This document shows, piece by piece, positions 34,572-50,600 of a stretch of 64,000 nucleotides of DNA. Within the stretch, counting starts at the first letter, position 1. Each line of letters opens with the position of its first letter. The notes under the pieces are model-generated. The model saw nothing but the letters and a program-made list of their open reading frames with translations. It did not search any database and was not told the origin of the DNA. The DNA comes from Spizellomyces sp. 'palustris'. Taxonomy: Eukaryota; Chytridiomycota; Chytridiomycetes; Spizellomycetales; Spizellomycetaceae. The translations under genes were made by a program, and so were the position numbers. Where the stretch lies: positions 112,227 to 176,226 of the forward strand of contig QEAR01000041.1 in assembly GCA_006535965.1 (NCBI GenBank), given 5' to 3'.

Positions 34572-35219
34572 TGTTATCGACATGTAGGGAAAGACTTTCA
34601 AATATGAACGTAATGAATGTATCATATCCCTAGTAATGGTTTGTTGGCGCATCCGCAACCACTATGGCTGCTTGATATCCTGCTTGTGCACGACCATTAT
34701 CATACTTCTCACATCTGCAGGTGACTTGCTCAGCTCGATCGCAGAGGGCGTACCTGTGCATTGTAATCACTTCTCTAGTCTCCCCGATTCCGGAAGGTGT
34801 CCATTCCGTACAAGGCATTTCAACGCGTTGCTTCCTCCCTCGCATCAGCAACCCTGTCCGCTTTTGCCATCTCACCATTTTTAGTTCTTGAGGTTTCGCC
34901 CACCATCCTGCGACGTCCACTCTGCAAGAGGTTGAGTGCTGCTAGAGTCTCACGCCTGACTACCTTCCATAACCGACACTTCAGCAAAAGCACAAGCCCC
35001 CGAATTCGTAGCCCACATCGTCCACATCAATACCCTCGCGGACGCTGTCCACCAAAATCGTATCGCCTATGGACGTTCGACCTGTTGCCCCCAATCCCCG
35101 TGTTCTTGGAACATGGACAGCCCAGATCGGGTCCATCGGCGTCATTTTGTAGTTTCGTGTGTTTCCTAGTGCCGAGATGATGTAATCTAGCATTACATCA
35201 CGCAATAACGCGCCTTCAT
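34572..35219. other. Intergenic, no secure gene
   Basis: Open frames on both strands overlap here (34797-35180 plus, 34981-35292 minus). Neither shows a domain, signal peptide or good start context, and each may be a shadow of the other. Confidence 0.35.
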
Positions 35220-35471
35220 CTACAGTCCGCTTCCTGTTTGCTTTGGTCGCATTAGCGCATTGTACCGCGCTATACATCCTCGGAGGGTCCAAGTGGAAAG
35301 GTGCGCTCCGATACTTGCGTATGGTGTGCTTGCATTATGGGATACGAGGGTTTCGTCTTCGGTGGGGATCCAGGGGATGTAAGAGCGGGGTGTGTACAGG
35401 GTAGGTGGGGAGGGCGGTGCTGTGGGGAGGGGACGTAGACGTGGACGGGATCGTCCTGCACACGATGCCAT
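35220..35471 (-). CDS. Possible small Myb/SANT-like protein
   Basis: This 83-codon ORF begins MASCAGRSRPRLRPLPTAPP and contains one Myb/SANT-like helix set: YIPWIPTEDETLVSHNASTP then ASIGAHLSTWTLRGCIARYN. The pattern WxxxEDxxL..(aromatic)xxIxxxLxxRTxxxCxxRYxxL is mostly kept, with Tyr in place of the usual second tryptophan and Trp-Thr for Arg-Thr. It may be a single-repeat Myb protein or one exon of a longer gene; no other exon was found. The call is tentative. Confidence 0.35.
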   Translation of the reverse strand: MASCAGRSRPRLRPLPTAPPSPPTLYTPRSYIPWIPTEDETLVSHNASTPYASIGAHLSTWTLRGCIARYNALMRPKQTGSGL

Positions 35472-35682
35472 ATAGCTAGCACCATGTGATTACGTAACCA
35501 CCATGTTCAGAAACTCGGACATCACCGACAATTATATTCTTTTTTATATTTTTTATTACAGTTATTTTTGAAGATCTTTGGTAAGTTATCTAAAAACCTA
35601 TTTTTGTCGAGTCCAAATTCCAGGAAACTATAATACCGGGTATCCACTGTCCATAACATGATCATGCAACCTATCCCAAAAG

Positions 35683-37941
35683 TTACTTGGCACTATACCT
35701 CCTCCACGTCCTCCACTCCCGATCCCTCTCCGCTGTAACAGCCAACCACATTGCAATTTTCTCCCACATGATTTCCGCATGGACACCTGCCAAAATATCC
35801 ACATGTCCATACGAGTAACCGGGCTCGATTGCATAGTGACGCAGGTGGTTGGGTGGAGGTGGAGTTTTGAGGGTTTGAAGATTGGATGAAGAGTATGATT
35901 TCGCGGGACGGGGCAGGGTGTAATGCGTTGGGATGGTAGTGGTAGGTAAGAATCGTACTGTTTTAGAGGGAGATTGGATACGGGCATGGCCATCAGCCAG
36001 GGTCTCAAAAACTTGATCTACATTCTTACGAATCCCCTCGTATATTTCCCGTCGACGTTCCTTTGCAATTTCGTCCTCTTCGTAACGAATCACGTCTTTC
36101 CATTTGCTACCGCTGCGTTGGTAGCCTGCCATAGTGTCCTTGACGCGTATCACGCCGTCTGCGTTGGCGTAGCAGAAAAAGAGGGGGAGGTGCTCGAGAA
36201 GTTCAAAATTGGAGAGGTAAGGAGAGAGTTCGTTCCAGGTGGACCAGTGCGGGGTGGGCGGGGCCGGATACTGGATGGTTGTCGGTGAGGGGGGTATCGG
36301 TGGCGGGGCAAAGTGAACATGCAGTTGGGATTTGGAGCGTTTTTTGGAGGGTGTGGAGGGTGACGCCGATACGACGGGCGGCTCGGCGGCTTGGGAGACG
36401 TGCTGTAAATCTTCAGTGACAACATCGGTACGATGATTTGAGCTCGACATGACCCAATTATTGTCTATGAAGTGCACAGAGTGCATTAGCTCCCATCACA
36501 CATAAGGTCGACAGGTCACTTACAATATTCATGATGAATTGCCATCTGCGTGATACTCAAATATACTCCAATTGACGGACTTTCCACTGACGTATCCATA
36601 AGACCCCACGGGTCCTCGACACTGTTGGGAACCCATGGAGAGGGATAGACTGCGTTCATAATAGCGTTTTCAATCCTCGACGGAACAAATTGGCGAAGAA
36701 ATAGCACGGCATTAAGAGCGGAGCGAAGAGGTATAGGTTGGCGTTTAATGTGAGTTAGGAACTGGCGCATGTAAGTGAGGAGGTGGTGTTTGGAGGAAGG
36801 CGGTAGAGGCGCTTTGGGTATGATGAGGTCTGTGCTGGTGTTCGGAGGGGCATCTGTGGTGAGGTCTGGGTCACTGTCCAGTCTGGGAGGCGGGTGATTG
36901 ACGTCGTGGGCGGGAGGGCATCCAGCTTGGTCACTGTCGTCCGGCGGAGTATTGGCGCCCGTTAAATACAGAATCCCAGACACGACCGGAGACAGCACGG
37001 CCGACACGGATCGTGTCGCGAGATGCGTGGTGCCACTCAGAATCGCCTTGACGGGACTTGGACAAAAGGCTTTATAAAGTTCAATGATTTCGCTTAGTCC
37101 TGGGATGGTGTAGTGGTATAGCCCTGCGAGATGAACGACTCCGGCAACGTCATTTGGGTGGAGTCCAGCAACAGCACAAGAGAGCGCTCCTCCCATACTA
37201 CAAGGGAGAGGTTCATTAATGATTACATTGCTCCCTTCCCCAGAGCGAGCATCGCTCCCTAGCACGCAGTGGGTATGCTCACCTATGTCCGATCAAATAA
37301 ACTTTATCATAATTTCCAACCTTTTTGACGACCGATATCGCACTGGGTATATCGACCTCGACGTATTCCTTCATGCTTGCTGGACGCGTACTGCCGAGTT
37401 TGAGGGATTCTGATGTGCCACGGAGGTCAACGGAAAAGACATCGAAAGAGCGTTTTGCGAGGAATTCTGCAAACGAAGGCCCTGTTTTTCCTGAAAGGAG
37501 GGGACCGGTCACTGTTAGACCATACTATATGCAGATGTGCCAGCCAGCAAGGACCATCGATGTGATGCATGCTATGTTGGCATTAGCCATTAACCACTCG
37601 CTAATAGAACAGTCGCTATAGTCCTTTAACAGTCTCATACACTTGCTAAAAATTGGCATCGCTGATGTTGCGTTCGAGTACGTACCCAAACCACCGCCGA
37701 GATGAAACATGTGTCTATTGGAAGCAAAACCTGGAATCAAGAGGACAGCGCCTCGCGAGCCCTTTCCGTCCATAAAGACACTCTGGAGACATCTTCTGTC
37801 CATAGGAAGATGACCAGAGCCATCCGAGAGCGGAACAGAGTACTCTGTGTAGAGCAGATGAAATGTCTTGCAGAGGGATAAGCGGGACTTGTGGGGAGAA
37901 CGCGAGCGATGGATGAGAGACGAGGGATCTGTACCCTCCAT
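35683..37941 (-). CDS. Alpha/beta-hydrolase, lipase-like
   Basis: This is a probable lipase or esterase. In order: MEGTDPSSLIHRSRSPHKSR (start at 37941), AVLLIPGFASNRHMF with the oxyanion loop, then FAEFLAKRSFDVFSVDLRGT, IPSAISVVKKVGNYDKVYLI and, spliced across an intron, the nucleophile elbow GHSMGGALSCAVAGL. The acid residue is likely Asp in FFCYANADGVIRVKDTMAGY. The base is His in EPGYSYGHVDILAGVHAEIM, near the end at 35683. So a complete Ser-Asp-His triad is visible. A lid/insertion between elbow and acid contains a disordered, Pro-rich part (about 36950-36780) and another before the acid block. About 670 residues; no clear signal peptide. Substrate cannot be read from sequence. Confidence 0.85.
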
Positions 37942-38800
37942 TGCAAGATGATAATAGGTAAAAGAAGAAGAAAAAGACGAGGACGAGCCAGCGACGGCCG
38001 TTTAAATATACGCGTGATCCCAATATAAAGGAGAACGAGTGTGCTATCACTCAGCGAGACAAAGGAGAGAAGACACATCATGTGATGGAAACACTTTTTC
38101 ATTCGACCATGCATGTCAAGACATATTCATGGCATGCTGCAAGTAACGATACCCATATTATCATGCAATGAGGACGATGTCAAGGACGATGTCAACGACG
38201 ACGACGACGACACAAAAAAGTCCAAAAGGTGATTGTTTACATCTTACACAAGTCGCGTGTCCTAGTCGCGTGTCGTGTCTCCCCTCCTAAAGGCCTGTGC
38301 TTACCAAATCAACCAGCTGCAGATAGTTTTGCATTGTAATGTTAAAACCTGAATATCCCCCCAAAGAACGCTTGGTAAAGATGCCCTCCTGAAAGCTACC
38401 TGATGAATATCCCCCTACCAAAGCCCTATTTCCATCGATGATCCACAATACGTAACTCGATTTAATTCTCCATTCGTTCATTGATCCCCAAGAGTCTATT
38501 TTCAACGTCATTCTTGCGGTTTTAACTTTGCTCTAATAGAATTATCCACATTTGTGTTTTGAAAACGTTGGATACTCAAAGTGACCGCCGTTGTGAACAC
38601 GAAAACGCCGTTACGGGTAATTGACTCTGAGCTATTGTCAGATCGCAGCGAGAGCTTTGCGACCTAGTTACTGGAAGGGGGGCGATATGGTTTACACGGC
38701 GAACGATGTGCAGGTTAGGGACATCTCGCTGCGAATGCAGTTCTGATATGCATCAATCAGCATTGGTCTCGTCCATAAAGAGCAACCAATGAGAAAACTA
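37942..38800. other. Intergenic with short CGA repeat
   Basis: This is the upstream flank of the hydrolase. Around 38172-38212 there is GACGATGTCAA twice followed by a short run of CGA units. An ORF at 38287-38511 (minus) contains two similar GGYS segments, but no domain. Confidence 0.4.
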
Positions 38801-38871
38801 TGCATTGGCCGAGAATCGAACTCGGGTCTACCGCGTGGCAGGCGGTAATTATGCCACTAAACCACCAATGC
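38801..38871 (-). tRNA. tRNA-Gly (anticodon GCC)
   Basis: On the minus strand the sequence begins GCATTGGTGGTTTAGTGGCA and ends GGTTCGATTC-like T arm (GAGTTCGATTCTC) plus CCAATGC and discriminator A. The acceptor stem GCATTGG pairs with CCAATGC. The anticodon arm ACCGC-CTGCCAC-GCGGT presents GCC. A box (TGGTTTAGTGG) and B box (GAGTTCGATTC) are good. No intron. All arms fold as expected for eukaryotic tRNA-Gly. Confidence 0.96.
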
Positions 38872-39844
38872 TTTGTGGAAAGCTCGGAACGGCAGACCCA
38901 TATTATCTTAGCGTTAATCGGCTGCCAGAGGGTGCGCCCGGACACACAGAATGTTGTCCAGCAGCGGACCAGGAATATATTGCCCTTGGACGAACATGCA
39001 TAATATTGAGCCGATTATCATATCCGCATCTGATATCAGGTAAAGAAGAGCGAATACCGGCATAGTCAGCGCAATTTATTTCATCCCGATTTGGAACCCT
39101 CGTAACCAGAAGCTACGGGATGTATTTATTCATAACGAGGATGTAAACTGGTTAGAATACTTACTTTCCAAGCATTTATGACACCTCTGCATACTGGATG
39201 CGCCATACAAAAAAGTATTGCAGCCTTAATCGGAACCTACATCTGGGACCTGCGAAAGTTTGTGGGAATCTCTGAGCACCATTCTACAAGCGAGTGCGCC
39301 AGCCGCAACTCAAACTTTGGGTAAAGGTTACTGCTGGTAGTATAACTATAGGTTCAAAATAAGCAAAATAGGTAAAGCGAATGGCCGCTATCGTCGTATT
39401 TGTCACAATCTATCTTGGCACTACCATTCATTCATATCAAGGTGCATTCGACGGTTGGAAGGCTTCATCTATCGTTATATCATATGCTCTCACATTTGAG
39501 GACTCTCTGATTCGTAGAGATTCTTGTCTTCTTGTATGATTCGCTTTTTTGGATGATCATATCAAGCCTTCACCGTATTGTGTAGAAACGAGAATAAAAA
39601 AAACGAGTTTGGGCGTGGAGGTTTTTGGAAGGAAGATATGACTCATCGGCGCTGGAAGTCAAACGCGCGCGTTTCTGGCTTTTGGGGGCCTCGTCGTCAA
39701 CAACAAATCCCGCAACTAGACTGGCAATTAGAGCATTGGGAGCTAGGTCAAGACGTTTGTGAAATGGGGAGATATTCGTAGATAGAATCTCTCGCTTGTA
39801 CATATCCCGGCACTCTTCACTTGCATATTACCATTCTTGCCATC
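38872..39844. other. Intergenic, upstream of SPCA ATPase
   Basis: Nearly 1 kb between the tRNA and the ATPase. ORFs at 39570-39803 (minus) and 38805-39065 lack domains. I see no second tRNA or repeat array. Confidence 0.45.
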
Positions 39845-43556
<3,712 letters not shown>

Positions 43557-43597
43557 TGGCTTTTTGGATTTTTTATATTATTATTTAAAGACTGCTT

Positions 43598-44431
43598 TTA
43601 TGCGCCTCTTTCGAAGCTTTGACATGCGTCCATGAAGGTTTGATGGAAGGTGCTCGCCAGATAATAGAAGGGGGCCTCCACGTCTGTATTTGTGGCCTGA
43701 AAATACTCTCAGTTTTTCGTGCTCTACACCGGTCGAATACGGCCCACTTACTGCGGAACACTCGAAGTACCCCACGCCAAACCTCGAGGCCAACTCCTCC
43801 CCTTGCGCCGTGCTTACGACCCGTCGAGAGGTCTGATCCGTTTTATTCGCAACGAGTACGCCTACTAGAATCAGTTTCTTCATTCATCAAATTCTTGTAA
43901 GCTCTATCGGCACTCACCTTGCACTCCTCTTGGTACTACATCCATCCACTTCCCCACATCCTTGAAACTGTCTGCGTTGGTCACATCGTAAACGATCATA
44001 AACGACGTGGTACCTTCGGCCTAGAAAAACATTGAGAACCGATCCGTTCGATATTTCAATAAGTTCGTACGTACATATTTGACCCAATCTTGTGCAAACA
44101 GGTCTGAGCACCCTATGTCGTGAATGTAAAGGTCGACGGTAAATTGTGTATCGGGGATGGTGATGGGCTTGAGGCTTGTGTCGCAGTGGAGGGTCTGTGC
44201 CTAAAGTTGGTAGTTGTCGGAAAACGGATTGTGAGGAAAGGATAACGTACCATGGCGTATGTTTTAGCGTACTGGGTTCCATCGCTGTGGAAAAGTTGTG
44301 TCAGAGCGGTCTTGCCCGTTGTTGGTGAGCCTATGTTAAATATTTAACAAATTGAGCTATGGAAGATGAGAGTCTAAGAACCCACCTAGTACGACGCACT
44401 TGTTTCTCAAAATGATTTTACCAAATGTCAT
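43598..44431 (-). CDS. IFT27: Intraflagellar transport protein 27 (RABL4-type small GTPase)
   Basis: IFT27 pairs with IFT25 in IFT complex B and helps export cargo from the flagellum. Exon 1 is MTFGKIILRNKCVVLG (start 44431). Then GSPTTGKTALTQLFHSDGTQ gives the G1 loop, AQTLHCDTSLKPITIPDTQF and VDLYIHDIGCSDLFAQDWVK the switch regions, TTSFMIVYDVTNADSFKDVG the strand before G4, and GVLVANKTDQTSRRVVSTAQ the NKxD motif. The last exon has DVEAPFYYLASTFHQTFMDA, matching IFT27 FEAPFHCLAKQFHQ, and ends SFERGA at 43598. Seven or so short exons. The switch-II DIGCSD departs from the usual DxAGQE/D, as in other IFT27 proteins with weak GTPase activity. Confidence 0.93.
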
Positions 44432-44659
44432 GTTTGGGTTCTTGGACGATCTCGTTCTAGTTCATCTCGCTGTGTAGGAAGACAGGCGGACGCGTCCGCT
44501 TACGCAACCCACCACGTGACTTCCTAATAAGGTTAGAGGCGGAAACTTTGGTTGTTGAGCGCAGCAGGCGCTTGACTTATGTGGACGTGGCAAACACGCA
44601 ATCGGGCAGTTTGACATTTGGAGATTTCATTTCGCGGCAATCGCGTACCCACCCAGACC

Positions 44660-47097
44660 ATGCGTGCCCTCCAATTCACGGCACTCCTCACCCTCGTCGC
44701 ATCCGCGTCGGCATTCTACCTCCCAGGCGTAGCACCCAAAGACTACCGCGAGGATGCGCCAGTGGAATTAGCTGTGAATGTCCTTACCTCTGCCGACACA
44801 CTCCTTCCGTACGACTATTATTATGAGAAATTTCATCATGTAAAGCCGGAGACTGAGGAGAATAAACGGGAGAGTTTGGGGAGTATCTTGTTTGGGGATC
44901 GGTTGCATAATTCCGCGTTCAAGGTGTGTGGTGTGTATGGTGACGAGTGTGGAAAGGCTATTGATCTCGTCTTTTTGTAGTTGAAAATGTTGAAAAATGA
45001 AACATGCCAGCTGTTGGGTGAAGTGACCGTCCCGGCCGCCGATGCAAAGTTTGTTAACCTCAGGTCCTTAGACAATTTTTGATTTGTTTACCATGCATCT
45101 CATCTAATGCGAGCGCCCTGTAGAATCAAAGAACAGTACCAGCACAACTGGTACGTGGACGGTCTTCCCGCTGCATCTCTTGTCACATACTCCACGGATG
45201 ACTCGGACGAAGACAAGTACTACAGCATTGGTTTTGATATGGGACAATACGACCATGAGGCGGTACGTTTCACTTTAACAAGACGTAACTTACGGATTTT
45301 GAATAATTGTGTTGCGCAGGCGAACCCCACAATGTACTTGAACAATCATTATGACATACATATTAGGTATCACTCGGATGAAAAGAATGACTTGTATCGA
45401 GTTGTTGGGATTCTTGTGTGGCCTTACAGGTATTTTTCTTTGCTGTTTGCCCCTGGTTACGTGAGCTAATGTTTTATTAGTATTAAGGGTTGGCCTGAGA
45501 AGAGTGATTGTATCCCTGACCCAAAGCAAGCTCCGACGATGCGTTTGAGCGAGACGGCTGAGACGAAGGTTCGGTACACGTATAATGTGTTTTGGGAGGT
45601 ATGTTTTATATTAGCTGGATGAAGTGTACAGATGCAAGTTCTGAGTTTTCTAAACTGTAGTGGTCGTCTGTGTCATGGGGCACGCGGTGGGACCACTACC
45701 TGTACACCCTCGACCCTCAGATCCACTGGTTCAGGTAAAAGTCAGGTTGCTCACATTAGCGCCATTCCCATTCTAACACTTTCCCCAGCATCGTCAACTC
45801 GATCGTCATTGTATTTATGCTCACGGGGATGATTGGTATGATCCTCCTCCGGGCTCTCCACAAGGATATTGCGCGGTACAATACCTTTGGAGACGAAGAT
45901 GGTGGCCAGGAAGATTTTGGATGGAAGCTTGTCCACGCAGATGTGTTTAGGCCTCCTACCCACCGTATGCTCTTGTCGGTTTTGTTGGGTAATGGAGCAC
46001 AATTGCTTTGTATGACTGGGATTACGCTTGGTATGAGTCTGTTTTATCTTTGAACTTGTCTCTTAGTTACTAAACCTCTATTTTCGTAGTATTTGCCGTC
46101 CTTGGTTTCTTGTCACCTTCTTCTCGCGGATCCTTGTCGACCGTAGCCCTCATCTTTTATGTCTGCTTTGCTTCCGTGGCTGGATACGTTTCTGCGAGGG
46201 TGTACAAGATGCTTCAAGGGGAGTTTTGGAGGCGAAATGTCCTCATGACAGCTACTCTTGTTCCAGGGTACGTTTGTCTTTGCTTGCGGACACGATTCGC
46301 AATCTAACGCATTGATTTAGGGTGGTGTTTTTGATTTTCATCTTCCTCAACTTCTTTCTCATTGGTGCTCATTCATCTGCGGCCGTCCCCTTCCCAACCA
46401 TGCTCGCCCTCATTGCACTGTGGTTCCTTGTGTCTCTCCCTGCTTGTATGTTTGGAGCTTACTTTGGGTTCAAAGCCCCGGCGATCCAGAACCCTGTCAA
46501 GACGAATCAGATTCCACGTCAAATTCCCCCTCAGCCTCTATATCTAAACAAGTGGATTGCCGCCTTGATCGGTGGTATCCTCCCCTTCGGTGCCATTTTC
46601 ATTGAGCTCTACTTCATCATGAACAGCATATGGTTCAGCAGGATTTACTACGTTTTTGGATTCTTGGCCTTGGTGTTTGTTATTTTGATTGTGACGTGTT
46701 CCGAAGTGGCAGTTCTGATGTGTTATTTCCATTTGTGTGCCGAGGTATGTTTTTCTGTTAAATCTTTCGTGTTTGGCGGGGGACTCATTCTGTCATGTAG
46801 GATTATTACTGGCCTTGGCGAGCCTTCCTAACAGCCGGCGCGAGTGGATACTACGTATTTTTGTACAGCATCATCTACTATATCCAGAAACTGAGTAAGT
46901 CCCCTCTGTCCTTACCCTGTTCACATTACACAGTCTAACCCCCTTTCACAGCCATTGATAATTTCCCGTCCGCCGTGTTGTACTTTGGGTGGTCCCTCGT
47001 CATGTCCTTGCTATTTTCGATTTTGACGGGGACGGTTGGGTACTTTGCTGCATTGGTGTTTGTCCGAAAAATTTTTGCGAGTATCAAGGTGGATTAG
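44660..47097 (+). CDS. TM9SF nonaspanin (EMP70 family)
   Basis: Nonaspanins are nine-pass endosome/Golgi proteins that sort membrane cargo and support adhesion. The start MRALQFTALLTLVASASAFY is a signal peptide. The luminal domain has FYLPGVAPKDYREDAPVELA, LLPYDYYYEKFHHVKPE and SLGSILFGDRLHNSAFKL, then CQLLGEVTVPAADAKF, YQHNWYVDGLPAASLV and WSSVSWGTRWDHYL. The first membrane span is IVNSIVIVFMLTGMIGMILL. After HADVFRPPTHRMLLSVLLGN come eight more. The C-terminus ends KIFASIKVD, with basic residues near the end as in the COPI-binding KxD-type signals of this family. All family blocks are present. It is head to head with IFT27, 228 bp apart. Confidence 0.95.
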
Positions 47098-47628
47098 TGA
47101 ATGAAAAATATGGTGGCTGTACTTTTGGTAAAATGTGATGTGATTAGATACATTATTTTCTCCTATTGTGATTGAGGTTTTGCGGAGACGCTGTGAGACA
47201 TTGGGAAATCCTTGGCTATGGTGATATTGAGGGAAGCCACCACTTATTTCAGTACGGAGAGATCACCCTTCTGAAACCCGAAGCGCCAGTATATCCTGAA
47301 ATTCATATTTACGTAGTTGCCAACTGGACAGTACCCGCCAAGCATACCAACGAACATAAATCCACTATGTTAATAAACACCGATGAGACTTTATCCCAAT
47401 GACCAAGGGGATACAGATGCGTCGACGTCGCGCCAGGTGTGATACTGATACGGAAAGAGGAAGCATAGTTTTCGGATCCTCCACAGAACGGGAGAGGGTC
47501 CTATGCTGTAGAGACCATAATAGGGTAGAGTTTTTTTGGTCCGGTCCAGTGGTATGAACTACTCTGGCCATATTTGGTTGTCGCCATTATTCTGGGCAGG
47601 GTGCTGGTGCTGAAAGGTAGGAAGTTGG
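47098..47628. other. Intergenic, convergent TM9SF and TAF1
   Basis: Over 500 bases between two 3' ends. The ORFs here (47172-47402 plus, 47365-47571 minus) overlap and have no domain. Confidence 0.45.
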
Positions 47629-50600
47629 TTACTGGACCACGGGTGGGGGTGCGGGAGGTGCGGGTGGTGGTCCTGCCTGCTGAACCATTACAACAACGTG
47701 AGAACCATGACCCAACGAGTGTGCACGTTTGCTCAAGACGCCTACCGCTTCCGACTCGGCCAGCTCTTGCTCGATTCTGCCCAACTCCTCTCGCTGCTGC
47801 AAATCAAAAAAAAAATAAATAAATGTAAGCGCATATTTCTGTACCAAGACAAAAGAAATCTCACTTGATCCAACTGGCCCCGTGCCCTTGTGACCAATCC
47901 TTCCGCAATGGTCGTCAAGGGATGCATCGTCCCATTATATATCCGAGCATTATTGGCAACCAGTTCAAGATCATCCAGAAAGGCTGCGGCTGTTTTGTAT
48001 CGGTAGTCCCGGACATCCTGTTCAACATGTAATATTGGCACCACCACGCGTACAACTCAAACACAATAAAACCTACATCTCGAATCTGCTCCAACGTCTT
48101 GGGTTTCTTAACAATGTCGTAGTAATCTGGGACTGCAACGGCGGAAACAGGGCGACAAAATTCGTAGGCTTCGGGTATCGCGATAAGTTCGGTAATGACT
48201 CTACCGAGGATGGATGCTAGGTCGACTTCGGGAGCTGCGCGGCGGCGGCCGTAGGATTTGGGGTGGACGGGTTGGAGGTAGTCTGTGTCGGTTGTTGAGA
48301 TGGATTGGCGCTTTTTGAGAGGCGGGGTGGAGGAGGCGGCTGCGGCAGTTGCTGCTGCTAGGAGGACTATCGTTGTCGATTGAGAGGTGATAGAAATGGT
48401 AGGTGAGATTGGGTGTATAGCATGTGTCGTGCAGGGAGCGGATTGGACACCTACGAGATGGGGTTCGGATCTTTAATGTCAAAGGTTCATGTCGCCGTTC
48501 CTGTTCATCATCGGAGCCAGCCCCTCGTCGTCGTTTTCCTTTTCTGTCCTCCTTCATCTTATTAACATGTTCTTGGACTCTGCCATTCGTATTGGGGTTA
48601 AGACCGGAATCAAGGACGTATTTGCCGTGAACGTGCTAACCTTCGCTTTTTCCTCCTCTTTTCTTCTTCACCTCCAATCCCCGGATATATTGCCCCACTG
48701 CATAGCCGGGATTAGTTCAAATCACGCATTCAAATTTCCAACGGGTGGCACACTCACCTGGTGGTCTCCTCGTGCTCGATAATGGCCCGCTGCCGGAGGT
48801 ACGCATTGATCACCCTCATATCCGTCACGACCTCAGCCCTCTCCTCCTCCTGTCCAAAAGCGTTCCGAACCTAGAAGGATCGTAGCCGCTGGATCAGCCA
48901 TCATCTGCCGCTGCAATAGTCTAGCAAAGCTTACCATTCGTCTTATGGTCAATCGCTTGGTTCGTCCAGCTTGTCCATAGCTCGTCCCACTCTCGGCAAT
49001 GGATGTGGTTTCGTCCTGCTCTAGATCACCAAACAACGCTAATAATTTTTTTGAATACTCGATTCATGTCTCTCTTTCACGACCATGGATCTTACATCTT
49101 TCTCCTCCGAAGGATGGAGGGGAACCAGCGCGTTCAGAGGACACAAAGCCGTATTCGCGCCATCTTTGGTTTTCTTCATCAAGTTCCATTTGCTGCGAGA
49201 GTCTACAGTATCAGAGATCATCCCGAACGTGCCAAGCAACTGGCGTTTCCATACGCACCCTCTGTTGAGAACTTAATGTCTCGATATCATCAAATTGTTC
49301 GTCGTCCTCGGGGGCAGGGATGTCCTTCGAGCTCAAGGATGAGAGTTGTGCGTCCCATATTCTCTTAATCTAGATGCATTGGGTTAAGACAGAACAGTGC
49401 CGACGGGGCCCATACAAAAAAAAGAGAACAAACCTCCTCTCGGTAGACTTGTTGCTGTTCTGCAAAAGAGAACCGGTGATAGGACTTTGGCCTATTTTTC
49501 TCACGCTCTACAATCAAATGAATACAAGCGTTACTTATCTCCGCAGATGCAGAATTTTCATCGTTTCGACCTCACCTAAACGCTCCTCGGCACTTTCCCC
49601 ATATCGCAAGAAGGGTTCTTTCATCGAGGCCCTAATGAAACTGAATGCTTCCCCACGTCCCGAGGGGTCACCGGGACCGTATAGCTTGATCATACTCTTA
49701 TTCTAGACACGGCGATAGCTCTTCTTAGAACTTTATATAATTTCTGAACGGAAAACTAGCACAATACCTGACTTGCTTGCACAAAGTTCTTTGTTAAGGT
49801 CCATGGTGCCAACTGCACTTCGATATCCGCATTAATCTCCTCATCATCGTTTTCTTCATCCATGCCGATATCAGAGTAACCAATGTCTCGTAAACGTTGC
49901 TGTCCCGTTAGCATACTTTCCATGAGGCAAACCTGTGCATCGAATGTTAGCTGCCTAATCACACATAACTTCCCATTAGTGGTATGATTACCATTTCGGG
50001 AGTGACAAGACGCCGTATCTCTTCCTCATTCGGGAGTACAATACCGGATTTCAATTTCCACCAACCCGTATTTTCACCCTTCTTTGCGAACTGGGCAAAC
50101 TCTTTCAGTCTTTGCCGCAGTTGGGGTTCAGTGAAGCCGGGAAAGGATTTAACAAGCATTTCGTATCTGAGACGCTTTTGGGGATCTCTTCGCATGTATC
50201 TAAAGGTCACCACCTTCCACGAAGAGATGTTATCTTTGCACTGTCATTCGCAGATTGGCGAGTTCCATTTACCTGGAGTCTACCCTTGATAGTTTGTGTA
50301 ATCCTCCGAGACTGGGGTCGAGGGACTTCCTGCAACGGAAAAGTCTGGCCGACAGCAAACAGATGGGGAATTTCGCGGATATAGTATTTCGATTGACCCT
50401 TGAGCGTGTGTCTGTTACCAAGGGGTATTAGCCATCGAACGTTATCACGACCGAGAAGGGAGCATTCACCTAATCACGAGGAAATCTGTTTTCGAGGCTT
50501 CCTGCCGAAATATTGGAGCTCGGAACATGTTATTGGAAATAGCTTGCAAGGTCTGCCCCGGTTCAACATCCCCAAACCCAAAAAATGGTGACGCATCAAC

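Noticed and set aside
34797-35180. 127-codon plus-strand frame rich in Arg and Pro
   Set aside because: It overlaps a minus-strand frame of similar length and neither shows protein-like features.
38287-38511. ORF with two GGYS-like segments
   Set aside because: The internal similarity is a short imperfect DNA repeat; no start context or homology that I can see.
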